This document shows, one piece after another, positions 43,923 to 52,425 of a DNA stretch of 64,000 nt. The number at the start of each line of letters is the position of its first letter. Position 1 is the stretch's first letter. The notes under the pieces were generated by a model. That model worked only from the letters and a program-made list of their open reading frames with translations, ran no database searches and was not told the DNA's origin. The stretch is taken from NCBI RefSeq assembly GCF_022829725.1, contig NZ_JAKSYG010000256.1:186001-250000 (forward strand), read 5' to 3'. The stretch is from Methylobacterium sp. E-005. GTDB lineage: Bacteria > Pseudomonadota > Alphaproteobacteria > Rhizobiales > Beijerinckiaceae. Made by a program: the position numbers and the translations under genes.

Positions 43923-44587
43923 TCCGCGCCGTCCTCGCCCTCATCGCCCGCGACCTGCGCCTGTCCGGCCGCGTCGGCGGGTCCGGCGCGCTGTCGCTGG
44001 TGTTCTTCCTGATGATTGTCGCCCTGGTGCCGTTCGCCCTGGGACCCGATCTGAACCTGCTGTCGCGGATCGGCCCGGCGATCCTCTGGCTTGCCGCGGT
44101 GCTGGCGACGCTGATCGGCCTCGACCGCCTGTTCCAGGCCGATGAGGAGGACGGCTCCCTCGACCTGATGACCGCCGCGCCGGTGCCGCTCGAACTGGTG
44201 GTGCTCGGCAAGGTGACGGCGCATTGGCTGACCACCGGCCTGCCACTCGCGCTGGCCGCGCCGCTCTTCGGCCTGCTCGTCGCCCTCGACGGCACCGCCA
44301 TGAGCGCCACGGCCCTGACGTTGCTCGCCGGGACACCGGCGCTGAGCTTCATCGGCGCCGTGGGCGCGGCGCTGACGGCTTCGATTCGCCGGGGCGGGCT
44401 GATTCTGGCGGTGCTGGTGCTGCCGCTGATGATCCCGACGCTGATCTTCGGCGTCTCGGCCGCTCAGGCGGCGAGCGGGGGGACGGTGCCGTTCCTCGTG
44501 CCGCTGGCCGTGCTGGCCGCGCTGACGCTGATCGCCGCCGTGGTCGGGACGCTGGCGGCGGCGGCCGCGTTGCGCTGGCCGGAGTGA
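43919..44587 (+). CDS. ccmB: Heme exporter protein CcmB
   Basis: 222 residues with six hydrophobic segments. The opening VIRAVLALIARDLRLSGR, FQADEEDGSLDLM, the H-W-L-T-T-G-L-P-L motif after GKVTAHW, and a late VLPLMIPTLIFGV are CcmB hallmarks. It is the membrane partner of CcmA. The start is taken at GTG 43919 (overlapping the ccmA stop); GTG 43913 is also possible. ccmC does not follow: the sequence drops into lower-GC unrelated DNA right after the stop. Confidence 0.92.
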   Translation: MIRAVLALIARDLRLSGRVGGSGALSLVFFLMIVALVPFALGPDLNLLSRIGPAILWLAAVLATLIGLDRLFQADEEDGSLDLMTAAPVPLELVVLGKVTAHWLTTGLPLALAAPLFGLLVALDGTAMSATALTLLAGTPALSFIGAVGAALTASIRRGGLILAVLVLPLMIPTLIFGVSAAQAASGGTVPFLVPLAVLAALTLIAAVVGTLAAAAALRWPE

Positions 44588-45070
44588 GGCTGGCCTTCAA
44601 GCGCTCCGTACTACCGTAGTCGGGCCGAAGATTGTCACATCAATGTCCTGAAGGATAATTTATAGAACTTCGGGATAAAATCTCTAAAACATTGTCGTAG
44701 CACGCGTCGTTTTCTCCGGTGTTTCGAAATTTCGGTACCCTGATATTTTTGTCGTCAAAGCATTCCTCTTCGTGTTGCAACCCATACTGCGTCACATCGA
44801 CTTTGATTGTTTCAGGACAATCCCGCGCAAGCGAGGAGTAAGTCTTTGTCTGCTCCAAATTTATTTGCAGGCAGGAAACTATATGATTTTTTCAAGGCTC
44901 TGGCTCGTCCGCGAAGCGATGCTGGCGCGTGTGCGACATCGGAGACTTTGGCGCGCTTGGCTTATCGCGACCGTTCGGCTGCAGACGTCTCTATCGCGCT
45001 TGTCCCCTGGCTATGCAGATTTTGGCAGCCCTCGACGCAACTGAGGTGAGGGCCCTCACAAGGGCGCTGA
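44588..45070. other. Lower-GC spacer with a degraded gene fragment
   Basis: About 480 bp with visibly lower GC than its surroundings. It contains the fragment listed at 44640-44858; its other frames are short and interrupted. No transposase, integrase or terminal repeat was found. Confidence 0.5.
44640..44858 (-). pseudogene. Probable C-terminal fragment of a lost gene
   Basis: A 72-codon frame from a TTG, ending SRSSINYPSGH. In the same frame it extends a little further upstream to a TGA near 44900. The amino-acid sequence (SSLARDCPETIKVDVTQYG, EECFDDKNIRVPKF) looks like a folded domain but has no proper start or ribosome-binding site and belongs to no family I know. Being just downstream of the toxin-immunity pair and on the same strand, it may be a leftover immunity or toxin cassette. 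Confidence 0.35.
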
Positions 45071-45847
45071 CTATTGTTGGTCCGGTCCGCCGGTGATCGT
45101 AAGGGCAATGGCAGCCTTCTGAAATGGAAAGGCCGTGGGCTGCCAGTGGCGACCGAGCTTGAAACGGTCTGCTTCAGTGCGCTCGTTCTCCCAAAGAAGC
45201 TTCGCCAAAGCCATGCGATCGCCGGCCTGCAAGGCATCCCCTACCGCAACCCAACTCCGAAAATAATCCGATATCGGCTCGCCAGCGATCGCATTTTGCT
45301 TCTCGTATCGCTCCCTGAAGCTCGGGGTAATCAGATCCCAATGTTTCCTGGCAATCGCAAGTTCGCCGAGCGCTGCGTTTGTGAGGCACATCCAGATATG
45401 ATCTTTACTGAAGCTATAACCTAGCATTTCTTGGGACAAAATAAATGTTAAAATTTTTTCGATTGTGTCTAAGGATCTGAGAAGCGGAAGGACCTTGGTT
45501 TCAATTTGATCGACGAAATTGCCAGCGATGGTCGGGTCGTCCCAGTCCCAAACGCCGTCCTCGCCAGCAGGCATGAACTGACGCGACCGACCGATCATAC
45601 CGATTGATCGCCCATAACCTCCAAAATCGAATTTGTCCCCGCGAATATATAGCTCCGTAAGCCTCCACTCCAGCGTGAAGTATCCGCGACTGGGGCGATC
45701 ATAGATTCGAATCTGCCTTGCAATATGCCCGACGCCTTGGAGGCATAGAAACTTGCCCCCCGTAAAAGCAATATCGGGGTTTCGATCGATCAACGGAGCA
45801 GACAACGCTCGAATTTGTTGTGCTGAGGTACGAGTTAATTGGGCCAT
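45071..45847 (-). CDS. Candidate immunity protein, paired with the preceding nuclease-like gene
   Basis: 258 residues, soluble, no signal peptide. Starts MAQLTRTSAQQIRALSAPLIDRNPDIAFTG. Trp/Asp-rich segments such as GEDGVWDWDDPTIAGNFVDQIETKVLPLL and HIWMCLTNAALGELAIARKHWDLI look like a compact globular domain of the type seen in bacterial immunity proteins. I cannot assign a family. Its ATG (45847) overlaps the end of the upstream gene by 13 nt, so the two are translationally coupled. Local base composition is lower in GC than the chromosome average, consistent with transfer. Confidence 0.7.
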   Translation of the reverse strand: MAQLTRTSAQQIRALSAPLIDRNPDIAFTGGKFLCLQGVGHIARQIRIYDRPSRGYFTLEWRLTELYIRGDKFDFGGYGRSIGMIGRSRQFMPAGEDGVWDWDDPTIAGNFVDQIETKVLPLLRSLDTIEKILTFILSQEMLGYSFSKDHIWMCLTNAALGELAIARKHWDLITPSFRERYEKQNAIAGEPISDYFRSWVAVGDALQAGDRMALAKLLWENERTEADRFKLGRHWQPTAFPFQKAAIALTITGGPDQQ

Positions 45848-46914
45848 TTCCTGGGCCTCACTTGTATCATGACGTATCGTACCACTTCGGGAAATTTGCG
45901 TTTTGCAGCCATGATGGAAGCGACGGCCTGTTTGGGCGTCCATCCCTCCCGTCCGGTTTTTGGATCATAGATACAGGCGGTGTCGAACCGAGGCCGTTCA
46001 AATACGTCGGATCTCTTGCTGCCTAGCAGTATCATCTTTCCTTTATCGTCCAGGTTAGCTAAAATAAGTTCTGCAACAAAATTTGGATCTTCCTTCCTGT
46101 TGATGATGCGCGCGATCTCAACATGGATCATGGTACCCAGCTGGGTCGCATTTGCATACCCACCACGCGCTGTCACACGCGCAGTTGCTTCGTCCACAAT
46201 GGCCTGTACTTCCCCAGCTCTTGGGCAGGCGTCATCTAATTGAGCTTGGTCGAGCCGGCCGATCCACATCGGCATATCCATCTGCGGATCGTCCCCAAAT
46301 TTATATTCTTGCGCCGACATCCCTAAAACGGTGCCATACCCATCCTCACGAGCGGAGAGGTACGTCAGGAGCTGCAACCCAAGCTCGAAGGTTGCGATGA
46401 CGGAGGCGGCGATCAGCGGTAGGGCGGGGGCGAAGGCCTGTTGAACGATCGGCTCAGAGACGAGACTGGTCGGCGTAAAGGTGGTCCGCGATAGGACCTC
46501 GCCTGTTTTGCCGTCGCGAATCGTCTGCGTTTCCCCGGAGGTCTCGAAGACGCGGCTCTCACCATCCGGCGCCGTGACTGTATCCTGTTCGTCGAAGGGT
46601 CTGCGCCCCGCCCGGATCCGAATCGACAGGACCCGCGTCCCATCCTCCAATGTCGCGCTCTCCGTGAGCGGTGGCGGATCCTGGGGGGACGGCCCGTTCG
46701 GTCGATCCTCTTGGAGCGAGGCCCACTGTGCACCGATGGGAGCCGGCACCCACTCGCCGCCGTTCGACTGTCCCGCCGGTGCCCGCGGCTGCGTCTCCCA
46801 ATTTTTGGCCTGAAACTCCCGCTGCAAACGGATCAGCTTGGTCTCCAGCGTGAGGCCGGCCAGAACGTCGCGCAAAACGATTGCTTCGCTGTGCGCTTGA
46901 GACTCGTGACGCAT
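45835..46914 (-). CDS. Candidate polymorphic-type toxin with PD-(D/E)xK-like nuclease domain
   Basis: 359 residues. The N-terminus carries PRAPAGQSNGGEW (residues 43-55), a short motif of the PAG-x2-(N/D)GG(Q/E)W type seen in various proteobacterial toxin-like and phage-borne proteins. A possible hydrophobic span follows (LPLIAASVIATFELGLQLL, ~166-184). The C-terminal 100 residues hold a nuclease-like series: IHVEIARIIN (E266), GSKRSDV (D303) and IYDPKTG (D317-P-K319), i.e. D-x13-D-x-K, as in PD-(D/E)xK enzymes, ending MIQVRPRKW. ATG 46914 has GGGGCTACC upstream; 46962 is an alternative. The frame stays open into rpsT but that part is antisense. Confidence 0.65.
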   Translation of the reverse strand: MRHESQAHSEAIVLRDVLAGLTLETKLIRLQREFQAKNWETQPRAPAGQSNGGEWVPAPIGAQWASLQEDRPNGPSPQDPPPLTESATLEDGTRVLSIRIRAGRRPFDEQDTVTAPDGESRVFETSGETQTIRDGKTGEVLSRTTFTPTSLVSEPIVQQAFAPALPLIAASVIATFELGLQLLTYLSAREDGYGTVLGMSAQEYKFGDDPQMDMPMWIGRLDQAQLDDACPRAGEVQAIVDEATARVTARGGYANATQLGTMIHVEIARIINRKEDPNFVAELILANLDDKGKMILLGSKRSDVFERPRFDTACIYDPKTGREGWTPKQAVASIMAAKRKFPEVVRYVMIQVRPRKWPN

Positions 46915-47031
46915 GGTAGCCCCGCCCCGCCCGCCGCCGTGTTGCGACGGCGAGAACATAAGAGGAACAATAGGAAAAATGTCAAGATCTGGGACTCGCT
47001 GCCCGACCGACTGCCGGCAGCCTGTTCCGCG

Positions 47032-47060
47032 TTGACGCGTCGCGCCCCGCTCACTATAGA
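47032..47060 (+). promoter_or_regulatory. Consensus-like sigma-70 promoter of rpsT
   Basis: TTGACG (47032-47037) and TATAGA (47055-47060) separated by exactly 17 bp. It lies 130 bp upstream of the rpsT ATG, and nothing else is transcribed in that direction here. A good match to the housekeeping consensus, suiting a ribosomal protein gene. Confidence 0.65.
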
Positions 47061-47190
47061 GACGGCTTCGCCGAGGGGCCGCGCTTTCGCGCGCGCTGCG
47101 TTTCGGCCATCGCCACACAACCTGACGCGACGACCGATCTCCGGCCAGCCTGGCCCGTCGGCATCGCCCGACGAAGAGAACGAGGATTCC

Positions 47191-47457
47191 ATGGCCAACA
47201 CCGCTTCGGCCAAGAAGATGACCCGCAAGATCGCCAAGCGCACGGCGATCAACCGCTCGCGCCGTTCGCGCATGCGCACCTTCGTCCGCAAGGTCGAGGA
47301 GGCCATCGCCACCGGCAACCAGCAGGACGCGCTCGCTGCGCTCCGCGCCGCCGAGCCCGAGATGATGCGTGCCGCCCAGCACGGCATCGTTCACAAGAAC
47401 AACGCCTCGCGGAAGGTTTCGCGGTTGGCCGCCCGGGTTAAGGCCCTCGCCGCTTAA
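47191..47457 (+). CDS. rpsT: 30S ribosomal protein S20
   Basis: 88 residues, the full size of bS20. Opens MANTASAKKMTRKIAKRTAINRSRRSRMRTFVRKVEEA, the Lys/Arg-rich helix that contacts 16S rRNA, and ends HKNNASRKVSRLAARVKAL, the typical C-terminus. The ATG follows GAGGATTCC. A strong terminator follows. rpsT beside dnaA is a conserved arrangement in Hyphomicrobiales. Confidence 0.97.
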   Translation: MANTASAKKMTRKIAKRTAINRSRRSRMRTFVRKVEEAIATGNQQDALAALRAAEPEMMRAAQHGIVHKNNASRKVSRLAARVKALAA

Positions 47458-47484
47458 ACCACCCACAGCCTTCAGACGGTTTGA

Positions 47485-47513
47485 AGCCCGGCTCCACGAG
47501 CCGGGCTTTTTTC
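47485..47513 (+). terminator. Rho-independent terminator of rpsT
   Basis: AGCCCGGCTC (47485-47494), a 3-nt loop and GAGCCGGGCT form a perfect 10-bp stem followed by a run of Ts (TTTTTTCTT). A textbook intrinsic terminator. Confidence 0.92.
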
Positions 47514-47949
47514 TTGCCCGCTGTCCGGCTCGCATCACGGCGCGCCGCCGTAACCGAGGCCGCCACTCGAAACCATTAACCCTATCCAAGAATCGGCGAC
47601 ATTGCGGAGTCTCGGCGCGCCATGTAGCTTAACAAAAACTGACACCGATCAAGCAAAACGCGGCGCGTTCTGGATTCCGACGAATCATTCCGATTCGCCA
47701 AGACTCTAGCCGGATCGTTCGGCGTCGGCCGAAAGACTTTCGGATGGGAATCTGCGCCATCCCCACAAGTCCCACTGTTAAAGGAACCGTAGGTAATTGT
47801 TGATAGGCTCTCTCAATCGGCAAAAGTTCCTCGCAACGGGCTTGACTCTGTTCGGGGGACTCTGTCCCGCCCGTTCGTGCGGGACTCTGAAGGCGTAAAT
47901 CGTGCGTAGGCGCGGCCTGCGGGACACCGGGGCAGCGTCGGGAGAGCCA
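47514..47949. other. Upstream region of dnaA
   Basis: 436 bp, AT-richer than the flanks around 47570-47660 and 47770-47830. No convincing TTATCCACA DnaA box or AT-rich 13-mer array was seen, so an origin is not called. Near the gene there are two copies of GGGACTCTG (47856-47864, 47881-47889) and a hairpin between them. Confidence 0.45.
47864..47885 (+). promoter_or_regulatory. Hairpin in the dnaA leader
   Basis: GTCCCGC (47864-47870), an 8-nt loop and GCGGGAC (47879-47885) form a perfect 7-bp stem 64 bp before the dnaA start, overlapping the two GGGACTCTG repeats. A TTGACT at 47842-47847 upstream could be a -35 element. Function unknown. Confidence 0.35.
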
Positions 47950-49446
47950 ATGATGCGTGTCGACGGAACGGTGGCGAGCGACGATGAGGGCGGCCGCAAC
48001 GGCGGTGGCACCATGGATTACGGATCCGCCTGGGCGCGTGTGAAGCGCCGGCTCCGCGCTGAACTCGGTGAGGATGTCTTCGCGAGCTGGTTCGCCCGCC
48101 TTGAGCTGGAGGCGGTCGCGGGCGGCACGGCCCGCCTCACGGTGCCGACCCGCTTCCTCAAGAGCTGGATCGAGTCCCACTACCTCGATCGCGTCCTCAA
48201 CACCTTCAAGGCGGAAGTCGAGGAGATCGCGCGCATCGAGGTCGGTGTGCGCGGCTCCGGCGCCCCGGTCCGCACGGTCGCGACGGGGGCGCCCAAGGCC
48301 GGCCCCGCCAGCGGTCCGCTCGCCCGTCTGCACGCGGCCGGCAATCCGGTTCCGGTTGCCGCGGTGGCTCCGGAGCCACGCCCCGCCACGGAGGCTGGCG
48401 GCGATCTCAGCGGCACGCCGCTCGATATGCGGCTGACCTTCGCGAGCTTCGTGATCGGCCGCTCCAACGCCCTCGCGCATGCCGCCGCCGAGCGGGTCGC
48501 CGCCCATCAGGGGGAGGGGGCGCTCTACAACCCGCTCTACCTCCATGCCGGCGTCGGCCTCGGCAAGACGCACCTGCTGCACGGGATCGGCCACGCCGCC
48601 CGGGAGGCGGGGCGCCGGGTGATCTACCTGACGGCCGATCGGTTCATGTACGGCTTCGTCAACGCCCTGAAGACGCAGTCGGCGCTGGCCTACAAGGAGC
48701 GGCTGCGCGGTATCGACCTCCTGATCCTCGACGATGTCCAGTTCATCCAGGGCAAGTCGATCCAGGCCGAGTTCGGCCATACGATCAACGCCCTGATCGA
48801 TGCCGGCCGGCAGGTCGTGGTCGCCTCCGACCGCCCGCCGACCGAGCTGGAGGCACTGGACGAGCGGGTCCGGTCGCGCCTCGGCGGCGGCCTTGTGGTC
48901 GAGATCACCGCCCTCGACGAGGCCCTGCGGATCTCGATCCTGTCGGCGCGGCTCGCCGCGGTGCGGGCCTCGCATCCGGGCTTCGACGTCTCGCCCCAGG
49001 TGGCGTCCTACGTGGCCCGGGCGATCACAGCCAACGGCCGCGACCTTGAAGGCGCCGTGAACCGCCTGCTGGCGCACGCCACGCTCACCGGCACCGCGGT
49101 GACGATGGAGACCGCCGAGGCCGCGATCCGCGATCTCGTCAAGAACCGCGAGCCGAAGCGCATCAAGATCGAGGACATCCAGAAACTGGTGGCCTCGCGC
49201 TACAACGTCTCGCGCTCGGACATCCTGTCGGAGCGCCGGACCGCCGCCGTGGTCAAGCCGCGCCAGATCGCCATGTATCTGTCGAAGGTGCTGACGCTGC
49301 GCTCATTGCCCGAGATCGGCCGACGCTTCGGTGGGCGCGATCACACCACGGTGCTGCACGCCGTCCGCAAGATCGAGAAGCAGATCGGCGAAGATTCGGT
49401 GCTCGGCGATGAAGTCGAGCTCCTGAAGCGGATGCTTCAGGACTAG
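47950..49446 (+). CDS. dnaA: Chromosomal replication initiator DnaA
   Basis: 498 residues. Initiates replication by melting oriC and loading DnaB. Domain I (WARVKRRLRAELGEDVFASWFARLELE), a variable domain II of ~60 residues rich in Ala/Pro, the AAA+ domain III (Walker A HAGVGLGKTHLL at 199-210, Walker B LLILDDVQFI, then the sensor/arginine finger region SRLGGGLVVEI) and domain IV with the DNA-binding signature GRDHTTVLHAVRKIE. ATG 47950 has GGAGAGCCA upstream; a GTG at 47902 would add 16 residues, and the ATG at 48013 would give a start just at domain I. Confidence 0.97.
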   Translation: MMRVDGTVASDDEGGRNGGGTMDYGSAWARVKRRLRAELGEDVFASWFARLELEAVAGGTARLTVPTRFLKSWIESHYLDRVLNTFKAEVEEIARIEVGVRGSGAPVRTVATGAPKAGPASGPLARLHAAGNPVPVAAVAPEPRPATEAGGDLSGTPLDMRLTFASFVIGRSNALAHAAAERVAAHQGEGALYNPLYLHAGVGLGKTHLLHGIGHAAREAGRRVIYLTADRFMYGFVNALKTQSALAYKERLRGIDLLILDDVQFIQGKSIQAEFGHTINALIDAGRQVVVASDRPPTELEALDERVRSRLGGGLVVEITALDEALRISILSARLAAVRASHPGFDVSPQVASYVARAITANGRDLEGAVNRLLAHATLTGTAVTMETAEAAIRDLVKNREPKRIKIEDIQKLVASRYNVSRSDILSERRTAAVVKPRQIAMYLSKVLTLRSLPEIGRRFGGRDHTTVLHAVRKIEKQIGEDSVLGDEVELLKRMLQD

Positions 49447-49665
49447 CCGACGCATAAGTTCCGGCCGGACTTTGTCTGGCCGGGGCCCGGTGCGGCCTTG
49501 GGAACAAGCGCTGCCAAATCCTCTGTACTGTCACGCGCTCTCCGCCGGCACCATGCAATTGGGACTGGCCGAGGGCGCGCGCGCCGTGGCACAGTAGCGC
49601 GAACCGAGACGGCCCTGTAAGGCCGCGTCGCCGTGAGGCGAGGACCGACACCCCGGGGAGTGCTG

Positions 49666-50874
49666 ATGACGGATGCCTTCATCTACGACCACGTGCGCAC
49701 GCCCCGCGGGCGCGGCAAGGCGGATGGCTCCCTGCACGAGGTCACGGCTTTGCGCCTCGCCGAGACGGCGCTCCGCGCTCTCAAGGATCGCACCGGGCTC
49801 GATACTGGCCTCGTGGACGACGTGATTCTGGGCTGTGTCGATCCGGTGGGCGAGGCGGGCGGCGACATCGCCCGGGCGGCGGCCCTCGTGGCCGATTACG
49901 GGGTCCATGTGCCCGGCGTGCAGATCAACCGATTTTGCGCCTCTGGACTCGATGCGGTGAATTTCGCGGCGGCGCAGGTCATGAGCGGCCAGCACGAGAT
50001 GGCCGTGGGCGGCGGCGTCGAATCGATGAGCCGCATCGGTATCGGCGCCTCGGGCGGCGCGTGGCCGGTCGATCCCGCGATCGCCATCAAATCCTACTTC
50101 ATGCCGCAGGGCGTCTCGGCCGACCTGATCGCCACCAAGTACGGCTTCACCCGGGACGAGTGCGACGCCTACGCGGTCCGCTCACAGGAGCGCGCGGCGA
50201 AGTCCTGGGGGGAGGGGCTGTTCAACGGCTCCGTGGTCCCGGTGCGCGATGTGAACGGCATCACCCTGCTGGATCGCGACGAGCACATGCGCCCCGGCAC
50301 CGACATGCAGTCGCTCGCCGCGCTGAAGGCCTCCTTCGTGCAGATGGGCCAGATGGGTGGCTTCGACGCCGTGGCGACCGACGCGCATCCCGATGTCGAG
50401 GTGGTGGATCACGTCCACCACGCCGGTAATTCCTCCGGCATCGTGGACGGCGCGGCCGCCGTGCTGGTCGGTTCCAAGGCGGCCGGCGAGGCCGCGGGCC
50501 TGCGTCCGCGCGCGCGGATCCGGGCCTTCGCCAATATCGGCTCCGACCCGGCCCTGATGCTCACCGGCCCGGTCGATGTCACCCGGAAGGTCCTGGCCAA
50601 GGCTGGCATGAGTGTGTCGGACATCGACCTGTTCGAGGTGAACGAGGCCTTCGCGGCGGTGGTCCTGCGCTTCTGCCAGGCCTTCGACCTTGATCCGGAG
50701 GCCGTGAACGTCAACGGCGGGGCGATCGCGCTCGGCCATCCGCTCGGCGCGACCGGCGCGATGATCCTCGGCACGGTCCTCGACGAGCTGGAGCGGACCG
50801 GCAAGGAGCGCGCGCTGATCACCCTGTGCATCGGCGCCGGCATGGGCACGGCGACAATCATCGAGCGGGTCTGA
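49666..50874 (+). CDS. Acetyl-CoA C-acyltransferase (thiolase)
   Basis: 402 residues. The nucleophilic cysteine is C91 in NRFCASGLDAV; NEAFAAVVLRF, NVNGGAIALGHPLGATGA (His) and LCIGAGMGTA (second Cys) complete the thiolase active site. The segment SGLDAVNFAAAQVMSGQHEMAVGGGVESMSRIG fits the FadA/FadI group that works with a FadB/FadJ-type partner, which is indeed present 1.5 kb downstream. ATG 49666 is preceded by GGGGAG. A long hairpin follows the stop. Confidence 0.92.
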   Translation: MTDAFIYDHVRTPRGRGKADGSLHEVTALRLAETALRALKDRTGLDTGLVDDVILGCVDPVGEAGGDIARAAALVADYGVHVPGVQINRFCASGLDAVNFAAAQVMSGQHEMAVGGGVESMSRIGIGASGGAWPVDPAIAIKSYFMPQGVSADLIATKYGFTRDECDAYAVRSQERAAKSWGEGLFNGSVVPVRDVNGITLLDRDEHMRPGTDMQSLAALKASFVQMGQMGGFDAVATDAHPDVEVVDHVHHAGNSSGIVDGAAAVLVGSKAAGEAAGLRPRARIRAFANIGSDPALMLTGPVDVTRKVLAKAGMSVSDIDLFEVNEAFAAVVLRFCQAFDLDPEAVNVNGGAIALGHPLGATGAMILGTVLDELERTGKERALITLCIGAGMGTATIIERV

Positions 50875-50881
50875 CCAAGCC

Positions 50882-50918
50882 CGCTTTGGGGAGCGACGTG
50901 CCGCCGCTCCCCAAAGCG
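50882..50918 (+). terminator. Perfect 14-bp hairpin after the thiolase gene
   Basis: CGCTTTGGGGAGCG (50882-50895), a 9-nt loop, and CGCTCCCCAAAGCG (50905-50918). It lies 7 bp after the thiolase stop. There is no U run, so it may act as a stabilising 3' hairpin or a Rho-linked end rather than an intrinsic terminator. Confidence 0.6.
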
Positions 50919-50979
50919 CGGGAACGCTGCTAGAGGCGCGGGCGACGACCGGCCCGAACCCGGGCCGGACGATAAGACC

Positions 50980-51501
50980 ATGGGAGACAAGCCCTTGAAC
51001 CGCCTGATCGCGACGCTCTGCCTCGGCGTCACTCTGAGCCTGCCGCTCGCCGCCCACGCCGACGAGGCGGCGGACCGCGTCGCCACGGCCACGACCCTCG
51101 TGAACAAGACCCTGATCAAGAACCTGCAGACCGGCTTCAACGCCGCGCTGGAGAAGACCGTCACGCCGATGCCGGAGGCTCGCGCCGAGGCCGTGCGCAA
51201 GGAACTCACCGACGAGTTCGAGAAGCAGCGCAAGATCATGGTCGAGGGGCTGTCGAAGGAATATGCTGAGAAGTTCAGCCTCGCGGAGCTGAAGCATCTC
51301 GACGAGATCTATTCCGATCCGACCTACCTCAAGTTCCAGACGATGAACGCCGATCCGAATTCGGCTGTGACGGCGATCTCGCAGAACTCGGTCACCAAGC
51401 TGCTCAACATGCTGGCGGTAGCCTCGGCGACCGACAACACGCCCAAGGCCGGCGCGGCGCCGATGCCGCCGGCCGCGGCGCCCGCCCCGGCTCCGAATTA
51501 A
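50980..51501 (+). CDS. DUF2059 exported protein
   Basis: 173 residues. Signal peptide IATLCLGVTLSLPLAAHA, then a helical domain (MVEGLSKEYAEKFSLAELKHLDEIYSDPTYLKFQ) that matches DUF2059, and a Pro/Ala tail (PPAAAPAPAPN). The family is periplasmic, all-helical and without known activity. Placed between thiolase and the EAL protein. Confidence 0.85.
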   Translation: MGDKPLNRLIATLCLGVTLSLPLAAHADEAADRVATATTLVNKTLIKNLQTGFNAALEKTVTPMPEARAEAVRKELTDEFEKQRKIMVEGLSKEYAEKFSLAELKHLDEIYSDPTYLKFQTMNADPNSAVTAISQNSVTKLLNMLAVASATDNTPKAGAAPMPPAAAPAPAPN

Positions 51502-51532
51502 GCGGATGCTCGCCGCGCGCCCCCGATTGGCC

Positions 51533-52312
51533 TCAGGCCGCGCGCGCGGCGGCCATGGGCGCGAAGCCGGTCACCGGGGGCAGCGCCTCCAGCATCGGCT
51601 TCGCGAAGTGGTAGCCCTGCATCAGGTCGATCCCGAGGGCACGCAGCGCCTCGCGTTCCGCCGCGGTCTCGATGCCCTCGGCCAGAACCGTCACGCCGAG
51701 CGCCTGGGCGATGGTGACGACACCCGACACGATGACGTGGCGCCCGGCATCGGTGTCGATGCCTCGGACCAGGTCCATATCGATCTTGATCAGGTCGGGA
51801 CGAAAATTCGCCAGCAGACTCAAGCCCGCGAAGCCGGCGCCGAAATCATCGAGCGCCGTGAGGAAGCCCTGCTTGCGATAGGCGGCGACGATGCGCTGCA
51901 CATGCGCGATGTCGCGGAAGCGCTCCTGCTCGGTGAACTCGAACATCAGCCGCTGATGGGCGAAATCGACGCGCCGGGCCGCCTCCAGGGATGCGCGGAT
52001 GCAGGCGATCGGCTCGTAGACGGCATTCGGCATGAAGTTGATCGAGAGCCGCGTGCCGCTGTCCCGCGGAAAGAGCCGGCCGGCGAGCTCGATCGCCCGG
52101 ACGCGGGCAGCCTGATCGAACTGGTAGCGGTTCTCGTCCGTCACCCGGCCGAGGATCGTCGGGGCCGGCTCCCCATTCGGGCCGCGCACCAGGGCCTCAT
52201 AGGCCCAGACCGTGCCCGTGCCGACATCCACGATCGGCTGGAAGGCCATCGAAAAATCGAAGTCGAGGGTGGTACCCGCGCGGCAGGCGCGGCACCCGGT
52301 TTCCTTCGTCAT
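51533..52312 (-). CDS. EAL-domain cyclic-di-GMP phosphodiesterase
   Basis: 259 residues, nearly all EAL domain. Seen: DFSMAFQPIVDV, the EAL triad at 39-41 (YEALVRG), NFMPNAVYEP, FEFTEQER, ALDDFGAGFAGLSLL, KIDMDLVRGID, VLAEGIETAAE, and a final QGYHFAKPM. The residues needed for magnesium and c-di-GMP binding are intact. A short N-terminal CRACR could bind metal. Soluble and stand-alone, divergent from the FadB-type gene. Confidence 0.9.
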   Translation of the reverse strand: MTKETGCRACRAGTTLDFDFSMAFQPIVDVGTGTVWAYEALVRGPNGEPAPTILGRVTDENRYQFDQAARVRAIELAGRLFPRDSGTRLSINFMPNAVYEPIACIRASLEAARRVDFAHQRLMFEFTEQERFRDIAHVQRIVAAYRKQGFLTALDDFGAGFAGLSLLANFRPDLIKIDMDLVRGIDTDAGRHVIVSGVVTIAQALGVTVLAEGIETAAEREALRALGIDLMQGYHFAKPMLEALPPVTGFAPMAAARAA

Positions 52313-52425
52313 GGCTGGCTTCCGTCGGTGCCCCCCGACCGGCGGTATGTGCCTGACCGAGCTCTACACAACCTTAACGTGACCGCTTTGGTATCTTTCC
52401 GACGCTTTCCTGGGAGGACGGCACC

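Noticed and set aside
46915..47589. Upstream extension of the toxin-like frame across the rpsT region
   Set aside because: This part is antisense to rpsT and has no motif. A start at 46914 (or 46962) with a usable ribosome-binding site is enough.
47514..47949. Chromosomal origin next to dnaA
   Set aside because: No clear TTATCCACA boxes or AT-rich 13-mers. Position near dnaA alone is not enough.
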